Counted from the stretch's first letter, positions 51,535-63,299 are shown. The stretch: 64,000 nt of DNA from Prorocentrum cordatum (GCA_963575745.1 CAUYUJ010000669.1:659501-723500); one strand, 5' to 3'. Made by a program: numbers and translations. Notes: generated by a model not told the origin, from the sequence alone.

Positions 51535-52735
51535 GGGCCGAGGTGATGTCTGACCCAGGGGTCCACAGACTCTTTCGGGAGGCCCAGGTGGGACGAACCG
51601 GGGCCGGGGTCAACGTGGCCTCGGAGGGGCCTCCTCCGCGCGAAGCCTGGGGGCCTGGTCGCTGCGTCGAGGTCGACCCCTCTCCCGTGGCTCAGGAGCC
51701 ACTCGCCCCTCCAAGGCCTTCATTGTCCGCTCCGGGGGGCAACGTTCAGCGTCCTGCCCCACCTCCTGGGCCACCTCCCATGCCCGAAGAGAGGTCAGTG
51801 ATTTCCGGTGCGCCGGAGCCACCCAGCGAGACTCGGACTCTTCCTCCCTCGGTGGATAGGTCTCGGTCTCGGCCAGCCAGCTCACTTTCGGAAGACCGGA
51901 CGGAGGAGAGGCCACATGCCCGTGACTATTGAGAGCGAGGGAGCGAGCGCTCCTCTTGACCTCGGATCAGGCTCGGCCTGTCCAGGTTCGGGTGTCTGGC
52001 TCTGAGCTGCCGGGGGCAGCGCCGCAGCCTTCCTTGAGACGCTGGCATTCCTCCGCCAGGACCCCCAGCAGCTGCGACCCAAAGTGCCGGACAAGTCCCA
52101 GAGTTCCCAGTCGAGAGCGGCGCCCAATAGGCCCGGGGATTATGGACGGGACAGTTCTATGGAGCGAAATTCTCGATTTGGGAGCGCGCAGGACCGGCGT
52201 GCGAGCTTTTGCCCGCGGAGAGGACTTCCGGGGCATCCTTGCTGGTCGGGCGCGGACTCAGGTCCGTGAGCTCGAGGGGCAGCAGCCTCCTCGTCCCAGG
52301 TCTCGGCCCCCTGTTCCAGTGGTTAGGGGTCGGGGGGTCGGCATGGAAGACGCCCTGGAACCCTCCCCAGAGCTGCAGGACGCGGAGATGAACGCGCTTC
52401 TTGAGATGAGTGATGAGGAACTCGTCACCTTTATGGTGGGCCTGGAGGAGGCCCTGGAACGAGAAGGATGGAGTGGGGGCTGGGTTCAATACTTCACTGG
52501 TAATGCTGACGTGATGGTGTCGACAGACGAAAATGCCAGGGGAGTATCTCAATCTTTCCTGGTTCATCGTGGATGCGAGGTGCGCCGGAAGGATCTTTCC
52601 GCTGAAGAGCGACGGGGGTTCTCGACCTCAGGTCTGACCGAATGGGGAGGGATCGTGGCCACCAAGTCAGTCAAAGTGCATGCTCCAGCTGAAGGCAAGC
52701 AGCTGAAGGCTCTTTCCCAGTCGCATCGTGTCTAG
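51535..52735 (+). pseudogene. Copia polyprotein linker between integrase and RT
   Basis: Pro/Ser/Glu-rich linker (PPPGPPPMPEERS) followed in another frame by LLEMSDEELVTFMVGLEEALEREG and FLVHRGCEVRRKDLSAEERRGF, the usual lead-in to the Copia RT. Confidence 0.6.
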
Positions 52736-53560
52736 TAGGATGGTCCGTAGGTGGAAGCCTACCGGAGGGGTGGGGCCCAGGCCCAAGGCCAAATCTCGCT
52801 GGTGTGTCCAGGGCCATCAGGGCGAGGACGCCGCCGAGTTGCAGGTCTATGCGCCCGCTCCGTCTGTGGAATCCCTCATGTTTTTTTCTCGTGGTCTCTT
52901 TGATTTGCGGCCTGGAAGTGCGCGCGGGCGACATCAAACATGCTTTTTGTCAGTCGGGCCCCCTGACACTCCCGCGCGGTCGCGACTTTGTGGAGCCATG
53001 TGAGGGGCTCAACCTCCCAGCAGGAGCTCTCGTAGAGCTCGCTGCCCCGGTGCATGGGCTCGATGATGCGCCCCTGGCGTTCCACGAGACGTCCGCCCGG
53101 TTTCTAGAAGGTCGGGGTTTCTTTCAGGCCGAGCTCGAACCACATTGGATTGCTCAGAGAACGGGGTGTAAGTTGATCGTCCAGGTGCTATTGGAGGCCG
53201 ACGATTGGGCCATTGTTTTCGTTCCACGTCACATGCACCAATGTTCGAACGAGTTTGGCAAGCGTTTTACCTTCGGAAAAATGGAGAAGATCGACGAAGA
53301 AGGGGCCGAGTATATAGGTAGGCGTTTGCGGCTGATTGGCCAGAGCGCTTCCTGTCCCCGGATCTTTGTGGACCAGGAGAAATACATCTTGGAGCAAATT
53401 TACAAGGTGCCGATGTCCCTGGGCCGACGGGGCGACCATTCGAATCCGCTTGTCGGCTCGGAGGTGGCGGAATTCCGGAGCCTCGTTTACAAGCTTCACT
53501 GGGTCGGAAGGGAGTCTCGAGCGGAAGATGCGGGGGTTGCGTCCATCCTCGCCACCAAGG
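52725..53560 (+). pseudogene. Copia reverse transcriptase (frameshifted, active site altered)
   Basis: Starts RMVRRWKPTG and KAKSRWCVQGHQ in one frame. After a frame change near 52905 it continues RAGDIKHAFCQ (palm motif with Asp), GLDDAPLAFHE and LLEADDWAIVF, where the Asp-Asp pair remains but the preceding Tyr/His-Val of the usual Y/H-V-D-D box is replaced. Then RFTFGKMEKI and EYIGRRLRL (xFLGRxL-type motif). It would copy element RNA into cDNA. Confidence 0.85.
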
Positions 53561-54405
53561 TAAATAGTCCTCGCGTGAATGATCTCCCCGAGGCTCACAA
53601 GATGGTGGGCCACCTTCGGTCCACCGCCAGCGTGCCAGTCGTGGTGCGCCTGTTCGACCCGAACCGCTGCAGTTTTACCACCGCCAGCGACTGCGGCGGT
53701 GTCGGGGCGGACCATTGCCCTTTTCCCCAGCAGGCGCGGCAGGTTGATCTCGCCGACAATGCACTGGCGCATGGTTTGAGGGCACGGGCCACGCCCCTAG
53801 CTTGGCGATCGCGTCGCGTCAAGCGTCAAGTCGCGAGTGCGGTCGCCGGCGAAGCCCTTGCTCTTTCCGGGGCCCTCGCGGAGGCTCAGTGGTCGCATCT
53901 CATGTATGAGGGCGCGACCCGAGGCAACGTCGTGTCCGAATCGTGGCAGGGCCAAGCGGGTCCGTTCGCGGCCCTGCTCAGGGGGGGCTGCGAGCTCAAG
54001 CCCCCGTCCGACACCGAGTGTCTGAGCATTGTTGACGCCAGGGGAATTTATGACAGTCTTAGCAAGCTTTCGAATGGATCCAGATCGGATCGTCGGGCTG
54101 CTATTGATCTGGCCGTCGTTCGGGATATCATGAAAAAGGTCGGAAGTGTTACCGGGTGGATGCCCCGCCCCCTTCTTCCCGTGGACTGCATGAGTAAGTC
54201 CGATGTGGCCAAAACCAATGCGGCTCATTTCGAGCTGCTTCGGTCCGGGCGTTCGCGGCGGTCTGCTGTAAGCGGCGCCAAGGGGCGTCGCAGAGAGGGC
54301 CCTCGCAAGAAGGGTCGGTCCCGAGCCGAGTCTCAGAGGCAGCTTCAGCAGCGGGAAAGTGAACCCAAGGCAAGTGCTGTTTCAAGATTGCCTCAGGCCG
54401 AGTGA
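53560..54405 (+). pseudogene. Copia RNase H domain
   Basis: Same frame as the RT. TTASDCGGVG (first Asp), VASAVAGEALAL (Glu), SIVDARGIYDSL (Asp) and LPVDCMSKSD form the RNase H acidic set in the order seen in Copia elements. It ends at a TGA at 54403-54405 after a Lys/Arg-rich tail. This is the longest intact part of the element. Confidence 0.8.
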
Positions 54406-54634
54406 CGCCCGTCACGAAGGCGAGACAATATTCAGGTGCGTTACGCCGGCTGTTTGAACCAACGCGGACTTGGCTTCGCTCAGAGTGGCGTGCCAGGACG
54501 AGGGCTCGAAGCCCCAAAGGAGCGCGCCCCTCCCATTTCAAGGCAAGATGGCAGCAGAGTTGAAGCCGATGGTACGACTCCTCCTCTTGTTTATGAGCGC
54601 TGACTAAGCGTACCTCTTGACCTATCAAGCTCAG

Positions 54635-54945
54635 TGTTTGTCGGGGCGTTGTGACATTCGAGTCTAGAGGCCCGTTCGTTAGTAATGAGGGCCGTCTCAC
54701 TAGACTCCCTGAGCTTGAGGGTCATGAGTGAGGGGTTCGTACCATTTTGGCTCAAGACCCGCCTACTAATTCCTCATTACTTCCCAAACATACTATCCTA
54801 TCCTTTCTCCTTTCCATACTGTCCCACCTGTTGTCTTGCGACCGCTCTGTTCAGAGCGGCGCTGTCAGGACTGTGCAGTGCGTCTGGCCGTGGAGGTGGA
54901 AAACCAGACATCCTCATCCTCCCCGCTGTCGTCCGTGGGGCGACA
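54635..54945 (+). repeat. 3' LTR of the Copia-like element
   Basis: TGTGACATTCGAGTCTAGAG at 54650 through GGGGCGACA at 54945, matching the 5' LTR with scattered substitutions and small indels. These imply an old insertion. Confidence 0.85.
54737..54756 (+). promoter_or_regulatory. DinoSL-like sequence in the 3' LTR
   Basis: TCGTACCATTTTGGCTCAAG matches DinoSL with one substitution and one missing base. It has the same length and position as the 5' LTR copy, so the element carried it before insertion. Confidence 0.75.
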
Positions 54946-55038
54946 GTTCGGGGGGTGGGGGGGGGCTGGTTTTGTTTGGGGGGTCCCCTGGTGTCTAAAT
55001 CTCTCCCTTGTGAATACTGGCTAAAAAGGTAGCCGACG

Positions 55039-55332
55039 GTGGATCGCGCTACCTCTATCATTCCATCCGTGGCGATGCAGCCTTTTTGGACGCACGCTCC
55101 GATTCGGCCGAACGTCCCGGTTCGATGCCGACCGATTTTGCTTGCCCGTAAGCGAGGTTCGTTCTCGCGCAACGCGCGGGGCCGCCTTGCTGCGCCAGGC
55201 GGCGTGCTTCTCGCGGTGGAGACCCCCGACGGCGAGGACGTCTGGTGCCTGGTGAGGAGGCCAGACGACGGCGGGGCGTCCGCCGAGGCCAGCAGCGAGG
55301 CGACCGCGCGGGCGGTCGGGGTCAGAGGATGA
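55039..55332 (+). CDS. Possible coding fragment, low confidence
   Basis: A frame directly 3' of the element reads RLAAPGGVLLAVETPDGEDVWCLVRRPDDGG and stops at 55330. The composition is plausible, but no domain or splice partner is seen. Confidence 0.2.
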   Translation: MDRATSIIPSVAMQPFWTHAPIRPNVPVRCRPILLARKRGSFSRNARGRLAAPGGVLLAVETPDGEDVWCLVRRPDDGGASAEASSEATARAVGVRG

Positions 55333-56385
55333 AGCAGTGGCTACGCGTCTGGACTTGCCTATAGGCCCACCAAGGAGAATGTTCCAGTGACGCCCTGTGG
55401 TTGGTACGACATGTTCTTAATTCTGGCTGCGGTAGTCTAGTCTTGACAGTCATAGCATTGTTAGGGCATGTGTTTTAATCCGAGAATGTTGTGGTCGTTT
55501 TTCCTGTTCCTGGGCGATAGCGGGGTTACCAAAGTGGGCGGAGGAGGGCGGAGCCGGCAATGTCATGTTTCGTGCCAGCACCGTCTGGGAATGTCGACGA
55601 ATATCAAAAACAATTCGGACGTCAGCACGAATCGTGACGTTATCTGGGGGGCGTAGGGGGCTTGGCCGTGGCCAGCAATTTTTTTATCGCGACATGTACA
55701 CAAACGCTTTCGTGGTAGGCCTACAAGATTGCCAGGTCGGTCGGTCCCTGCTCAAGAACGGGGGATGGGTCAGCGTACGGGTCGGCAGAGCCTCTTCAGA
55801 AGATGCCCGGAAAGCACGAGGCGGCAGTTCCACGGCTGATTGATCAGGTAACTGCGGGGGCAGTTCCAGTGGCACACGGGCAACCACCTCGGAGCTTAGT
55901 GTTGGCCAGGCTGATTTCATGCTCCCTAGGCAGGGTCTGGGGACCTTATCTGTCCACGAATGTGTGGTCTTTTCCTGTATCCGCCATGGGGTCGACGTAG
56001 TTTCAGCGTCGATTCGATGTGGATTCGACGCGGATGGTGCCGCGGTGGGACAGGCGAGGCCCCACAAAAATGCAGCATGACCAAGGACCAGGCCCCGTTG
56101 CCAGGCATTGCCCTCAAAACGTGGCTGCCTCCGGCGCCAGAGGGCGGCGGGAGAGCCAGCCGCATGCAACGCGTTCGCTCACCCCCCAGAGGGGGCGCGA
56201 TGCAGGGGGAGCCTGCTGCAGGGGGAGCCCGTCAGGGGCTGGCAGGGGTCCATGCAGGGGATTGGGGTGGGGAGGGAGGTGGAGGTTGAAGAGGGAGGGA
56301 GGGAGAGAGGAGACGAAGAAGAGGGCGAAAAGGGGAAACGGAAGAGGAGGAGGAGTAGGCGGAGGAGAAATGAAGTGGGGAAGGA
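55333..56385. other. No supported gene
   Basis: Unique DNA with short frames and no motifs; 56270-56360 is a GGGAGG/GAGGAG purine stretch. Confidence 0.5.
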
Positions 56386-56404
56386 TGTTGATGTTGCAGA
56401 TGAT

Positions 56405-56435
<31 letters not shown>

Positions 56436-56655
56436 ATGATGCTGATGACGATTATGATGATGTTGATGATGTTGCTGCTGATGATGATGATGACGATGTC
56501 GATGCTGCCAATGCGCGTGATGATGCTGCTGATACTGCCGAGTGTGCTGCTGCTTCCTATGCTTTTGACGATTGTGTTGAGAAGTATTGTGATGATGACG
56601 AGGATTGTGATGATGACGATGGTGGTGATGATGATGCAGATGATGATGATGATGG

Positions 56656-56705
<50 letters not shown>

Positions 56706-56928
56706 ATGCAGATGCAGATGCAGTTCCTATTGATGGTGATGACGACGACATGGATTATGCTGATGAGGATGAGGATGAGGATGAGGATGAGGATGACGAC
56801 GTCGACGACGATGATGATGATGAGGTGGAGGAGGAGGCTGTTGCTGGTGATGACGATTATGAGGATGGTGGTGATGAGGATCATGATGATGGGGCTGCTG
56901 CTTGTGATGACGATTATTCCCCAAGCAG
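56386..56928 (+). repeat. GAT-type trinucleotide array, block 4
   Basis: GAT/GAC/GCT triplets with a pure run at 56652-56703. GAT is on the + strand. Asp-rich frames are artefacts. Confidence 0.9.
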
Positions 56929-57019
56929 AGCTTGCCTCTGTAGGGGTCCTAGCGGATTCGCATGAGTAGGTGAGTTGGGCCGCCGATTTCGGTGGCCGGC
57001 CTGGGTGCCCGGGTGCCCG

Positions 57020-57532
57020 GGGGTGCCCGGGTTCTTGGTAGCCCAAAAGCCCTATGGCCCTATGGTTTTATAGCCTTATAGCACTGTAGCCGTATAGCCC
57101 GATAGCCCTATAGCCCTAATAACCTTATCGCCCTATGGCCCTAAAGCTCTAAAGCCCTATATCCCTATAGCCTTATAACCTTATAGCCCTATAGGCCTGT
57201 AGCCCTATGGCCCTGTAGCCCTATGGCCCTGTAGCCCTATAGCCCTTCAGCCCTATAGCCCCATAGCCCCTTAGCCCTATAGCCCTGTAGTCTGATAGCC
57301 CTATGGCCCTATAGCCCTATAGCCCTATAGCTCTATAGCCCTATAGCCTATGCCCCTATAGCCCTATAGCCCTATAGCCCTATAGCTCTATAGCTCTATA
57401 GCCCTATAGCCTATGCCCCTATAGCCCTATAGCCCCATAGTCCTGCAGCCCTGTAGTCTATCCCTGTAGCCCCATAGTCCCATAGCCTTGTAGCCCTGTA
57501 GCCCTATAGCCCCACAGCCCTATAGCCCTACA
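57020..57532 (-). repeat. 8-bp array GCCCTATA
   Basis: About 60 imperfect units of GCCCTATA (variants GCCCTATG, GCCCTGTA, GCCTTATA, GCTCTATA) with occasional register slips. It starts directly after a GGGTGCCCGGG run at 57003-57030. Confidence 0.93.
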
Positions 57533-57564
57533 CAAATTCTAATTGGGGCTTTTCTCCAGTATCA

Positions 57565-57959
57565 CGTTGATGATGATGATGGTGGCGATGATGATGTTGT
57601 TGATGATGATGATGCTGGTGATAACGATGAGGATGATAACGACGATGACGCTGCTGCTGCGGCTACTGCTGCTTACGGGAATGATGATGCTCAGGAGGAT
57701 TCTGAAGAGGACGGTGTTGATGTTGATGATGCTGCTGCTGATGCTGATGACAATGGTGATGATGATGATAATGATGATGATGATGACGATGATGACGATG
57801 ATGACGATGATCATGATGCGGATGATGAGGCTGATGCTGGTGTTTCTGCTGCTGATGATAATGACGATGTCGATGACGATGACGACGACGATAGCAAAGA
57901 GGATGAGGACGATGATGGCAGTGATGACGGTGATGGTGGTGATGATGATGGTGTTGGTC

Positions 57960-58028
<69 letters not shown>

Positions 58029-58560
58029 TTGATGACGACGATGCTGATGATGATGATAATGCTGATGCTGATGATGCTGCTGATGCTGGTGCTGCTGATG
58101 ATGCTGCTGATGCTGGTGCTGCTGATGATGCTAATAATGCTGATGCTGATGGTGGTGATGATGGTAAGGTGATGATGATCATGCTGATAGCATCATGATG
58201 ATGATGTTGATGCTGATGGTGATGCTGATTCTGATAACGATGTTGCTGGTGCTGATGACGGTGATGATGCTGATGATGAAGATGATGATGATGCAGATTA
58301 TGATATTGCTATTGGTGGTAATGACGACGACGTCGAGTATGCTGGTGATGATGTTGATGATGATTCTGATGGTGATGATGAGGATGATGGTGATGAATAT
58401 GATGCCGCTGCTGATGATGATGTTGACGGTGGTGATGATGATGGTGATGATGATGCTGCTGATGATGATGATGAGGATGATGAGGAGGATGATGCTACGG
58501 ATGATGATGACGAGGATGACGAGGAGGAGGAGGAGGAGGAGGAGGAGGAGGACATCATTA
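57565..58560 (+). repeat. GAT-type trinucleotide array, block 5
   Basis: About 1 kb of GAT/GCT/GGT triplets with a pure (GAT)n at 57958-58028, ending in a GAG run at 58520-58550. Confidence 0.92.
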
Positions 58561-59214
58561 TACGCATAACGAACCTGCGCATGAGCATGATGATGAGGAG
58601 GAACTGTATATTAGAGGGAACGGCGAGGAGTGACGAGTAAAGCAGGACGGGGTAGCTTGGAGTTCGACGGAGAGGGGTGAGGAGGAGGAGGAAGGGGAGG
58701 AGGAGGAGGTCGCGGCTGCGGAGGAGGAATGGGAAAAGGAGGAGCCACCGGGCCAGCGCAGCCATTCTCGCAAGCCCCGGGTTACCATGCCAGCAGGCCG
58801 AATCTACACTTGCTGTGCCAGAGTAGCATGGGAGGATGCAGAGACGCAGGCAGGCTGGTTTTTCTGGGTGGCCCGCCTTGTCCTGGCGCACGTCGAGCTG
58901 CTCTTGCAAGCGAATATGGCTTGCACTGAGGGGGTTCTTACTTTGGGCCCCTGAGCAATTGAGTGGGCCTTCTGGGTTTTCGCCCCGATGCCCGCCCGTT
59001 GGGCGCCTCGTGGGCGCCCCGTGCGCTGGCTGGGCCTTCGCACGGTGCCCGCCCATGGGCACTGTGGGGGCGCATCGTGCGCTGGCTTGGGCTTCCAGAT
59101 CTTCGCCCCGTGCCCGCCCCGGCGCCTCGTGCGCTGGCTGGGTCTTCCGGGTTTTCGCGTTTTCCCTGCCCGTGGGCGCGTCGTGCGCTCCCCGTGCGCT
59201 GTCTCCGCATAAGA
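58561..59214. other. No supported gene
   Basis: 58680-58740 is a GAG tract. 58930-59210 repeats GTGCGCTGGCTGGGCCTTC-like pieces with GCCCGCCC about three times, probably a diverged tandem repeat. Confidence 0.5.
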
Positions 59215-59770
59215 TGGAGGCCGTTTGGAGGCCTCTTGGGTGCCGTTTGGGGGCCTCTTGAAGCCCTCTTGGGAGCCTCTTGGGGCCTCCTGGGGGCCTC
59301 TTGGGGGCCTCCTGGGCGCCTCTTGGAACCTGGGCGCCTCTCGGGGGCGGAAGGCTCGGATTGTCGGTCATTATTCCCTCTCGTGGCACCTTTGGGGGCC
59401 GTCTTGGGCGCGCCTTGGGCCGTCTTGGGGCGCTCTTAGGCCGTCATGGGGCCCCCTTTGCGCCCTTTTGGGCCGTTCTGGGGTGGTCTTGGAAACTTCT
59501 TGGGCTGTCTTGGAGCGTCGGAAAGCCGAAGTGGCGAGGACGCCAAACCCCTTCAAACATTTAAAGAACAACAATGGTTTTGTCTCTGGGGAGGCCTCTT
59601 GGAGGCCTCTTGGGGCGTCTTGGAGGCCGCTTGGGCCGTCTTGAGGCTATCTTGGGCGCCTTGGAGCGGTCTTTCGGCGACTCGAGGCTCTCTTGGACCG
59701 TCTTGGGAGTCTCGTGGGGCCCTCTTGGCCCGTCTTCGTGCCCCCTTGGGCCCGAAAAAGTAATGCGACG
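59215..59770 (+). repeat. CTTGGGGCC-type repeat, second block
   Basis: Same motif language as 1440-2800 (GGCCTCTTGGGGCCTC, GGAGCGTCGGAAAGCC at about 59512) in the same orientation, 57 kb away. Confidence 0.85.
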
Positions 59771-59867
59771 GGTCCCAAGGGAACTGCGGGAAGCCCTCAC
59801 AAGTTTGTGGATTTGGAGTCGGGACCCTTAAGCGACTCCCCAGGGCACGCTGGCAGAATATACAACA

Positions 59868-59925
59868 CACATCGTATTACGTGGGCTCCATCGCGCGCCC
59901 TCGCGCCCATGTGTCAACATCATTC
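59868..59925 (-). repeat. Short dispersed repeat, diverged copy 3
   Basis: CACATCGTATTACGTGGGCT then CCATCGCGCGCCCTC aligns with 11512-11567 with several mismatches. Confidence 0.45.
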
Positions 59926-60275
59926 CAAACGCATCGGCGTCTGACAATCTCAAGATATATCTGTCCAACAACTGTCAAAAACAAGTGAGTCCTTTGAGAG
60001 AAGAGTTGCCGCGTGTCTGCGCGCACGCAGTCGCTGAGACCACACGAATCGTTGGCCACTCTGTCAGACGAGACCATGCGGGACACACGTCCGCGCATAC
60101 CGAACACAGCCAACAACCATCGTGCACCCGCCAATTCCTGGCAAATAATGTCATGCGGGCGCACGTCGAGATCCTGCCAACACCTTTGCCAGTCTGAAAA
60201 ATCAATGCGGATGTGTTCAAAGACAGTCCCAAACAGTGCTTGCACTTGGGGATTCTTCCTTATCTTCTGAGGTAT
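59926..60275. other. No firm gene
   Basis: A minus-strand frame (59877-60344) reads VFEHIRIDFSDWQRCWQDLDVRPHDI and has natural-looking composition, but there is no partner exon, motif or start context. I leave it uncalled. Confidence 0.35.
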
Positions 60276-60277
60276 CT

Positions 60278-60410
60278 GGGCCCCGGTGTCGGTCCGGCCG
60301 GCTTGTGACCGCCCGTCGCCGCCGTCCGTCGACGCCATTTGCACTGAGCCCCGGTGTCGGTCTCGCCGGCGTGTGGCCGCCCGTCGCCGCCAGTCGCCGC
60401 CGTCTGTCGC
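60278..60410 (+). repeat. Two-copy ~70-bp tandem duplication
   Basis: CCCCGGTGTCGGTC, GCCGGC(T/G)TGTG and CCGCCCGTCGCCGCC occur twice, starting near 60280 and 60349. Confidence 0.8.
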
Positions 60411-60444
60411 GCCGCAACCGTGTCCTCGGATGGGCTTTCAGGTG

Positions 60445-60600
60445 TTCTGCATTGCGTTGCTTTGCATTTCTTCGCAATGCTTTGCAATGCGTTGCATTGC
60501 TCTACAATGCTTTACATTGGTTTGCATTGCTTTGCATCGATCTGTATTCCTTTGCATTGCTTTTCAGGCATTTGGATTGCTTCGCAAGAAATCATTGTTT
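60445..60600 (+). repeat. TTTGCATTGC decamer-like repeat
   Basis: About 14 imperfect units of TTTGCATTGC / TTTGCAATGC, less GC-rich than the surroundings. Confidence 0.85.
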
Positions 60601-60929
60601 GGGGTTCACTCTGGCCCAAGAATGTTCGTACGAGAGCCCAATTGTTTCAATAAGGTCTGTTCCAAGAATTCAGAGTCTCTGCGCGCACACTACCTCATAA
60701 TTCTCAGCAGCACCACCGATATGACCATCGTAAGCGTCGTCGTTGCCATCTTCGTGGTCATCATCACCACTGCCGTCGCCACCGTCGATATCGGCCTCGG
60801 TCGCCGATGTCGTAGTCACCATCATCACTCGCCCGCCCGAGTCATAGGTCTGCGCGTCACTGCGTTACTTGGGATTCGCGAGCAAGTTTGAATTGGCTGC
60901 TGCACTCGCAACCTGTACCAACAAGACGA

Positions 60930-61695
60930 CGGTGGTTATGATACAGGTTGTGGTGGTGATGTTGATGATGGCGCTCATTTACATGATGGTAATCGTGATG
61001 GTGGTGGTGATAGTGATGATGATGGTGATGGCGAGTATGGTGATGATGGTGATGATGGTGATGATGCTAATGATGCTCACGATTATGGTGATGATGTGAT
61101 GATGGTGACGATGTCGATGATGATGGTGATCTGATGATACTGATGATACTGATGATGATGATGGTGATCAGGATGATGATGGTGATGATGATGATGATGA
61201 TGATGATTGTGATGACTGTGATGATGGTGATCATGAATATGATGATTAATGATTGTTGATGGTGATGATGATGTTAATGATGATGCTGCTGATGGTGATG
61301 CCGATGACGACGACGATACTGATGATGATGGGTGATGATGATAACGATGACTGTGACTATGACGATTGTAATTATGATGCTGATGATGCTGTTGTTGATG
61401 ATGATGCTGATGATGGATGAGGTGAGGATCAGCATCATGATCAGGATAAGAAGGATGCTACAATTGTTGAGTATGATGATGGTGATGCTGATAACGAAGA
61501 CGATGAGCATGACGAATACGATGTCGGTTACGGTGGTGTGATGAGGATGATGATGAGGATGAGGATGAGGATGAGGATGATGAGGATGAGGATGAGGATG
61601 TGAGGATGAGGATGACGACGACGAAGATAATGATGACGACGACGAGGAGGAGGAGGATGTTGATGTTGATGATGATGCTGATGCTGATGTTGATG
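60930..61695 (+). repeat. GAT-type trinucleotide array, block 6
   Basis: GATGATGGTGATG-type triplets, with GATGAGGATGAG at 61540-61605. GAT is on the + strand. Confidence 0.9.
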
Positions 61696-62615
61696 TTGTT
61701 GTTGATTGGGGCCAGGGCAGGCGACGGCGGACCAGGGCGCCCAGCACTGCTGGCACCTGCTCTCGCAGCTGGAGGGTGTCGAGGGCCCGGTGCCGCTGCA
61801 GCGGAGATGGAAGGGCGAGGCGGGGGGCTCTCCCGCTGGCGCCCGCCTGGCCTGCTGTGAGCGAGGGACGGGGGCGGCGCCCCCACCCGTCGTCCCGTTC
61901 TCGGGCTCGAGGAGGGCCGAGGGGAACGAGGCGTCCCAGCTGGCCTCAATCCTGGCCGCCCAAATGGGGTCGAAGCAGATGGGGTCGGAGGATCGCGCCG
62001 CATCGCCGATGAATCGCCAATGCGGCCCGATGTGGAGCCCGACTTTCTCCATGCCCCCGAGGAGTCCAAGGGGGTCTCGATCCCCCAGCCCTGGGGCGCG
62101 GAGCGTCCCAGGGGCGCCGCTGGAGGCGGCGCCGTGGAGTTGAGACCGGCCCGGACTGCTCGCAGGCTTGTTGAGGCCAGCCAGGGACTACCTGGGGGGG
62201 CTGTCTGTGCGCAAGTGGAAGCCTGACCAAGTCTGCTAACCCTTCCCCTCTCCTGTTCCCTTCGGGGCGGACGAAGGTGGGTATTGGGAAGGAGGGGAGG
62301 GGAGCGAAATCTGCTGCGTGCAGCTGGTCTCGGCCTCTCCGCCGGGCGCTTTCCTGGCTACACTGGCGCATCCCAGCGCTGGGAGGCGGCGGGAAACCAG
62401 CTGCATGCATGGCAGGTTCGCGCCGTGTCAACCCAGCGGCTTCTCCAGCGCGGGCGTTCAGTATTGAATGCCGCTGGTGGCCCAGAATCCCCCGACATCG
62501 AAAGATCCGCGCCATCGGAGAGCCGCGATCGCTCAAGCTCAAGCTTTACGATGCATGCGGTATCAGAAACCAGCGCGCATGCCGTAGCTAAGTCGCTAAC
62601 CCCCAGGGTCTATGT
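61696..62615. other. No supported gene
   Basis: GC-rich unique sequence. Two frames of 145-200 codons overlap on opposite strands; neither shows a motif. Confidence 0.4.
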
Positions 62616-62619
62616 CGGT

Positions 62620-62825
62620 CTTGTCGATCGGGTTCTATATCCATTGTGCAAGGTTCGATTCGTTTCGATTCCGATCTTATCCCGACGATCCGAGGCGACC
62701 CAATGCCTGCATGGCGCTGTTGTTCATCCTGGCGTGGCCGATCCGATTCGATCTCGACTCCGTGAAAGTGCGCTCCGATCCGACGCACAGTTCGATCCGA
62801 TCCGATTTCCCAAATCGATGCTGAC
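62620..62825. repeat. GATCGGATCG-rich element, inverted relative of 5390-5580
   Basis: Repeated CGATCCGATTCGATC and GTTCGATTCGTTTCGATTCC motifs. Its reverse complement resembles 5390-5580. Confidence 0.45.
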
Positions 62826-62849
62826 TGATCCTGGCTTTCGCCCTTCCTT

Positions 62850-63190
62850 CCCTCTCCTATCCGACCCCCCCCCAGGGGCCCTCGATCGCCCTGCCTTCCT
62901 GCTTTCAATCCCTCTCTTAACAATCGCCCCCCCGTATCCTCTGATCGCCTTCCGATCGTCCTCCCCCTTATCCGATCGCCCCTCCTATCAACATGCCTTT
63001 CCCCCACCCCCCGTCCCCTCCTATTGCTCTCCTGTCGCCTCGATCGCCCAGGCCCCTTGCCCCTCCTGTCCGATCGCCGATCGCCCTGCGTCCCCCCCTC
63101 CTGTCTCGAACCGATGTTCTTCCCCCTCCTTCCGCCCGACCCCCGATCCCTCCCATCCGATTCCCCCTCCTAGGGGCTCCATCGCCAATG
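62850..63190. repeat. Pyrimidine-rich CGATCGCCC degenerate repeat
   Basis: Recurrent (C/G)GATCGCCC and CTCCTATCCGA motifs in C-rich DNA. Confidence 0.6.
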
Positions 63191-63299
63191 CGCCAGCGCC
63201 CCTCGCCTCGCAGGTGTCCGCCCTCAGGGCGCAGATGTCCAGGTTCAAGAAGAAGAGCGAAGACTCGACCGCGTCAGTAGTGCGGGGGAGGCAGGGACT

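Larger units (their letters stand above)
42392..54945 (+). mobile_element. Copia-like LTR retrotransposon, decayed and interrupted
   Basis: LTRs at about 42392-42707 and 54635-54945 enclose, in order, a tRNA-type primer-binding site, gag, a protease-like part, integrase, reverse transcriptase and RNase H. The gene order integrase before RT marks the Copia (Pseudoviridae-type) class. At 12.5 kb it is about twice the usual length; about 4.8 kb between protease (~45.0 kb) and the pre-integrase region (~49.8 kb) looks foreign. Coding is broken by at least six frame changes, so the copy is dead. No target-site duplication or polypurine tract is evident. Confidence 0.85.

Noticed and set aside
42404-54950. 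Target-site duplication around the Copia-like element
   Set aside because: Flanks GGGTT and GTTCG do not match; the exact LTR start is also uncertain.
59877-60344. Minus-strand frame of 155 codons with natural-looking composition
   Set aside because: No start context, motif, splice partner or repeat of the signal; kept as uncalled.
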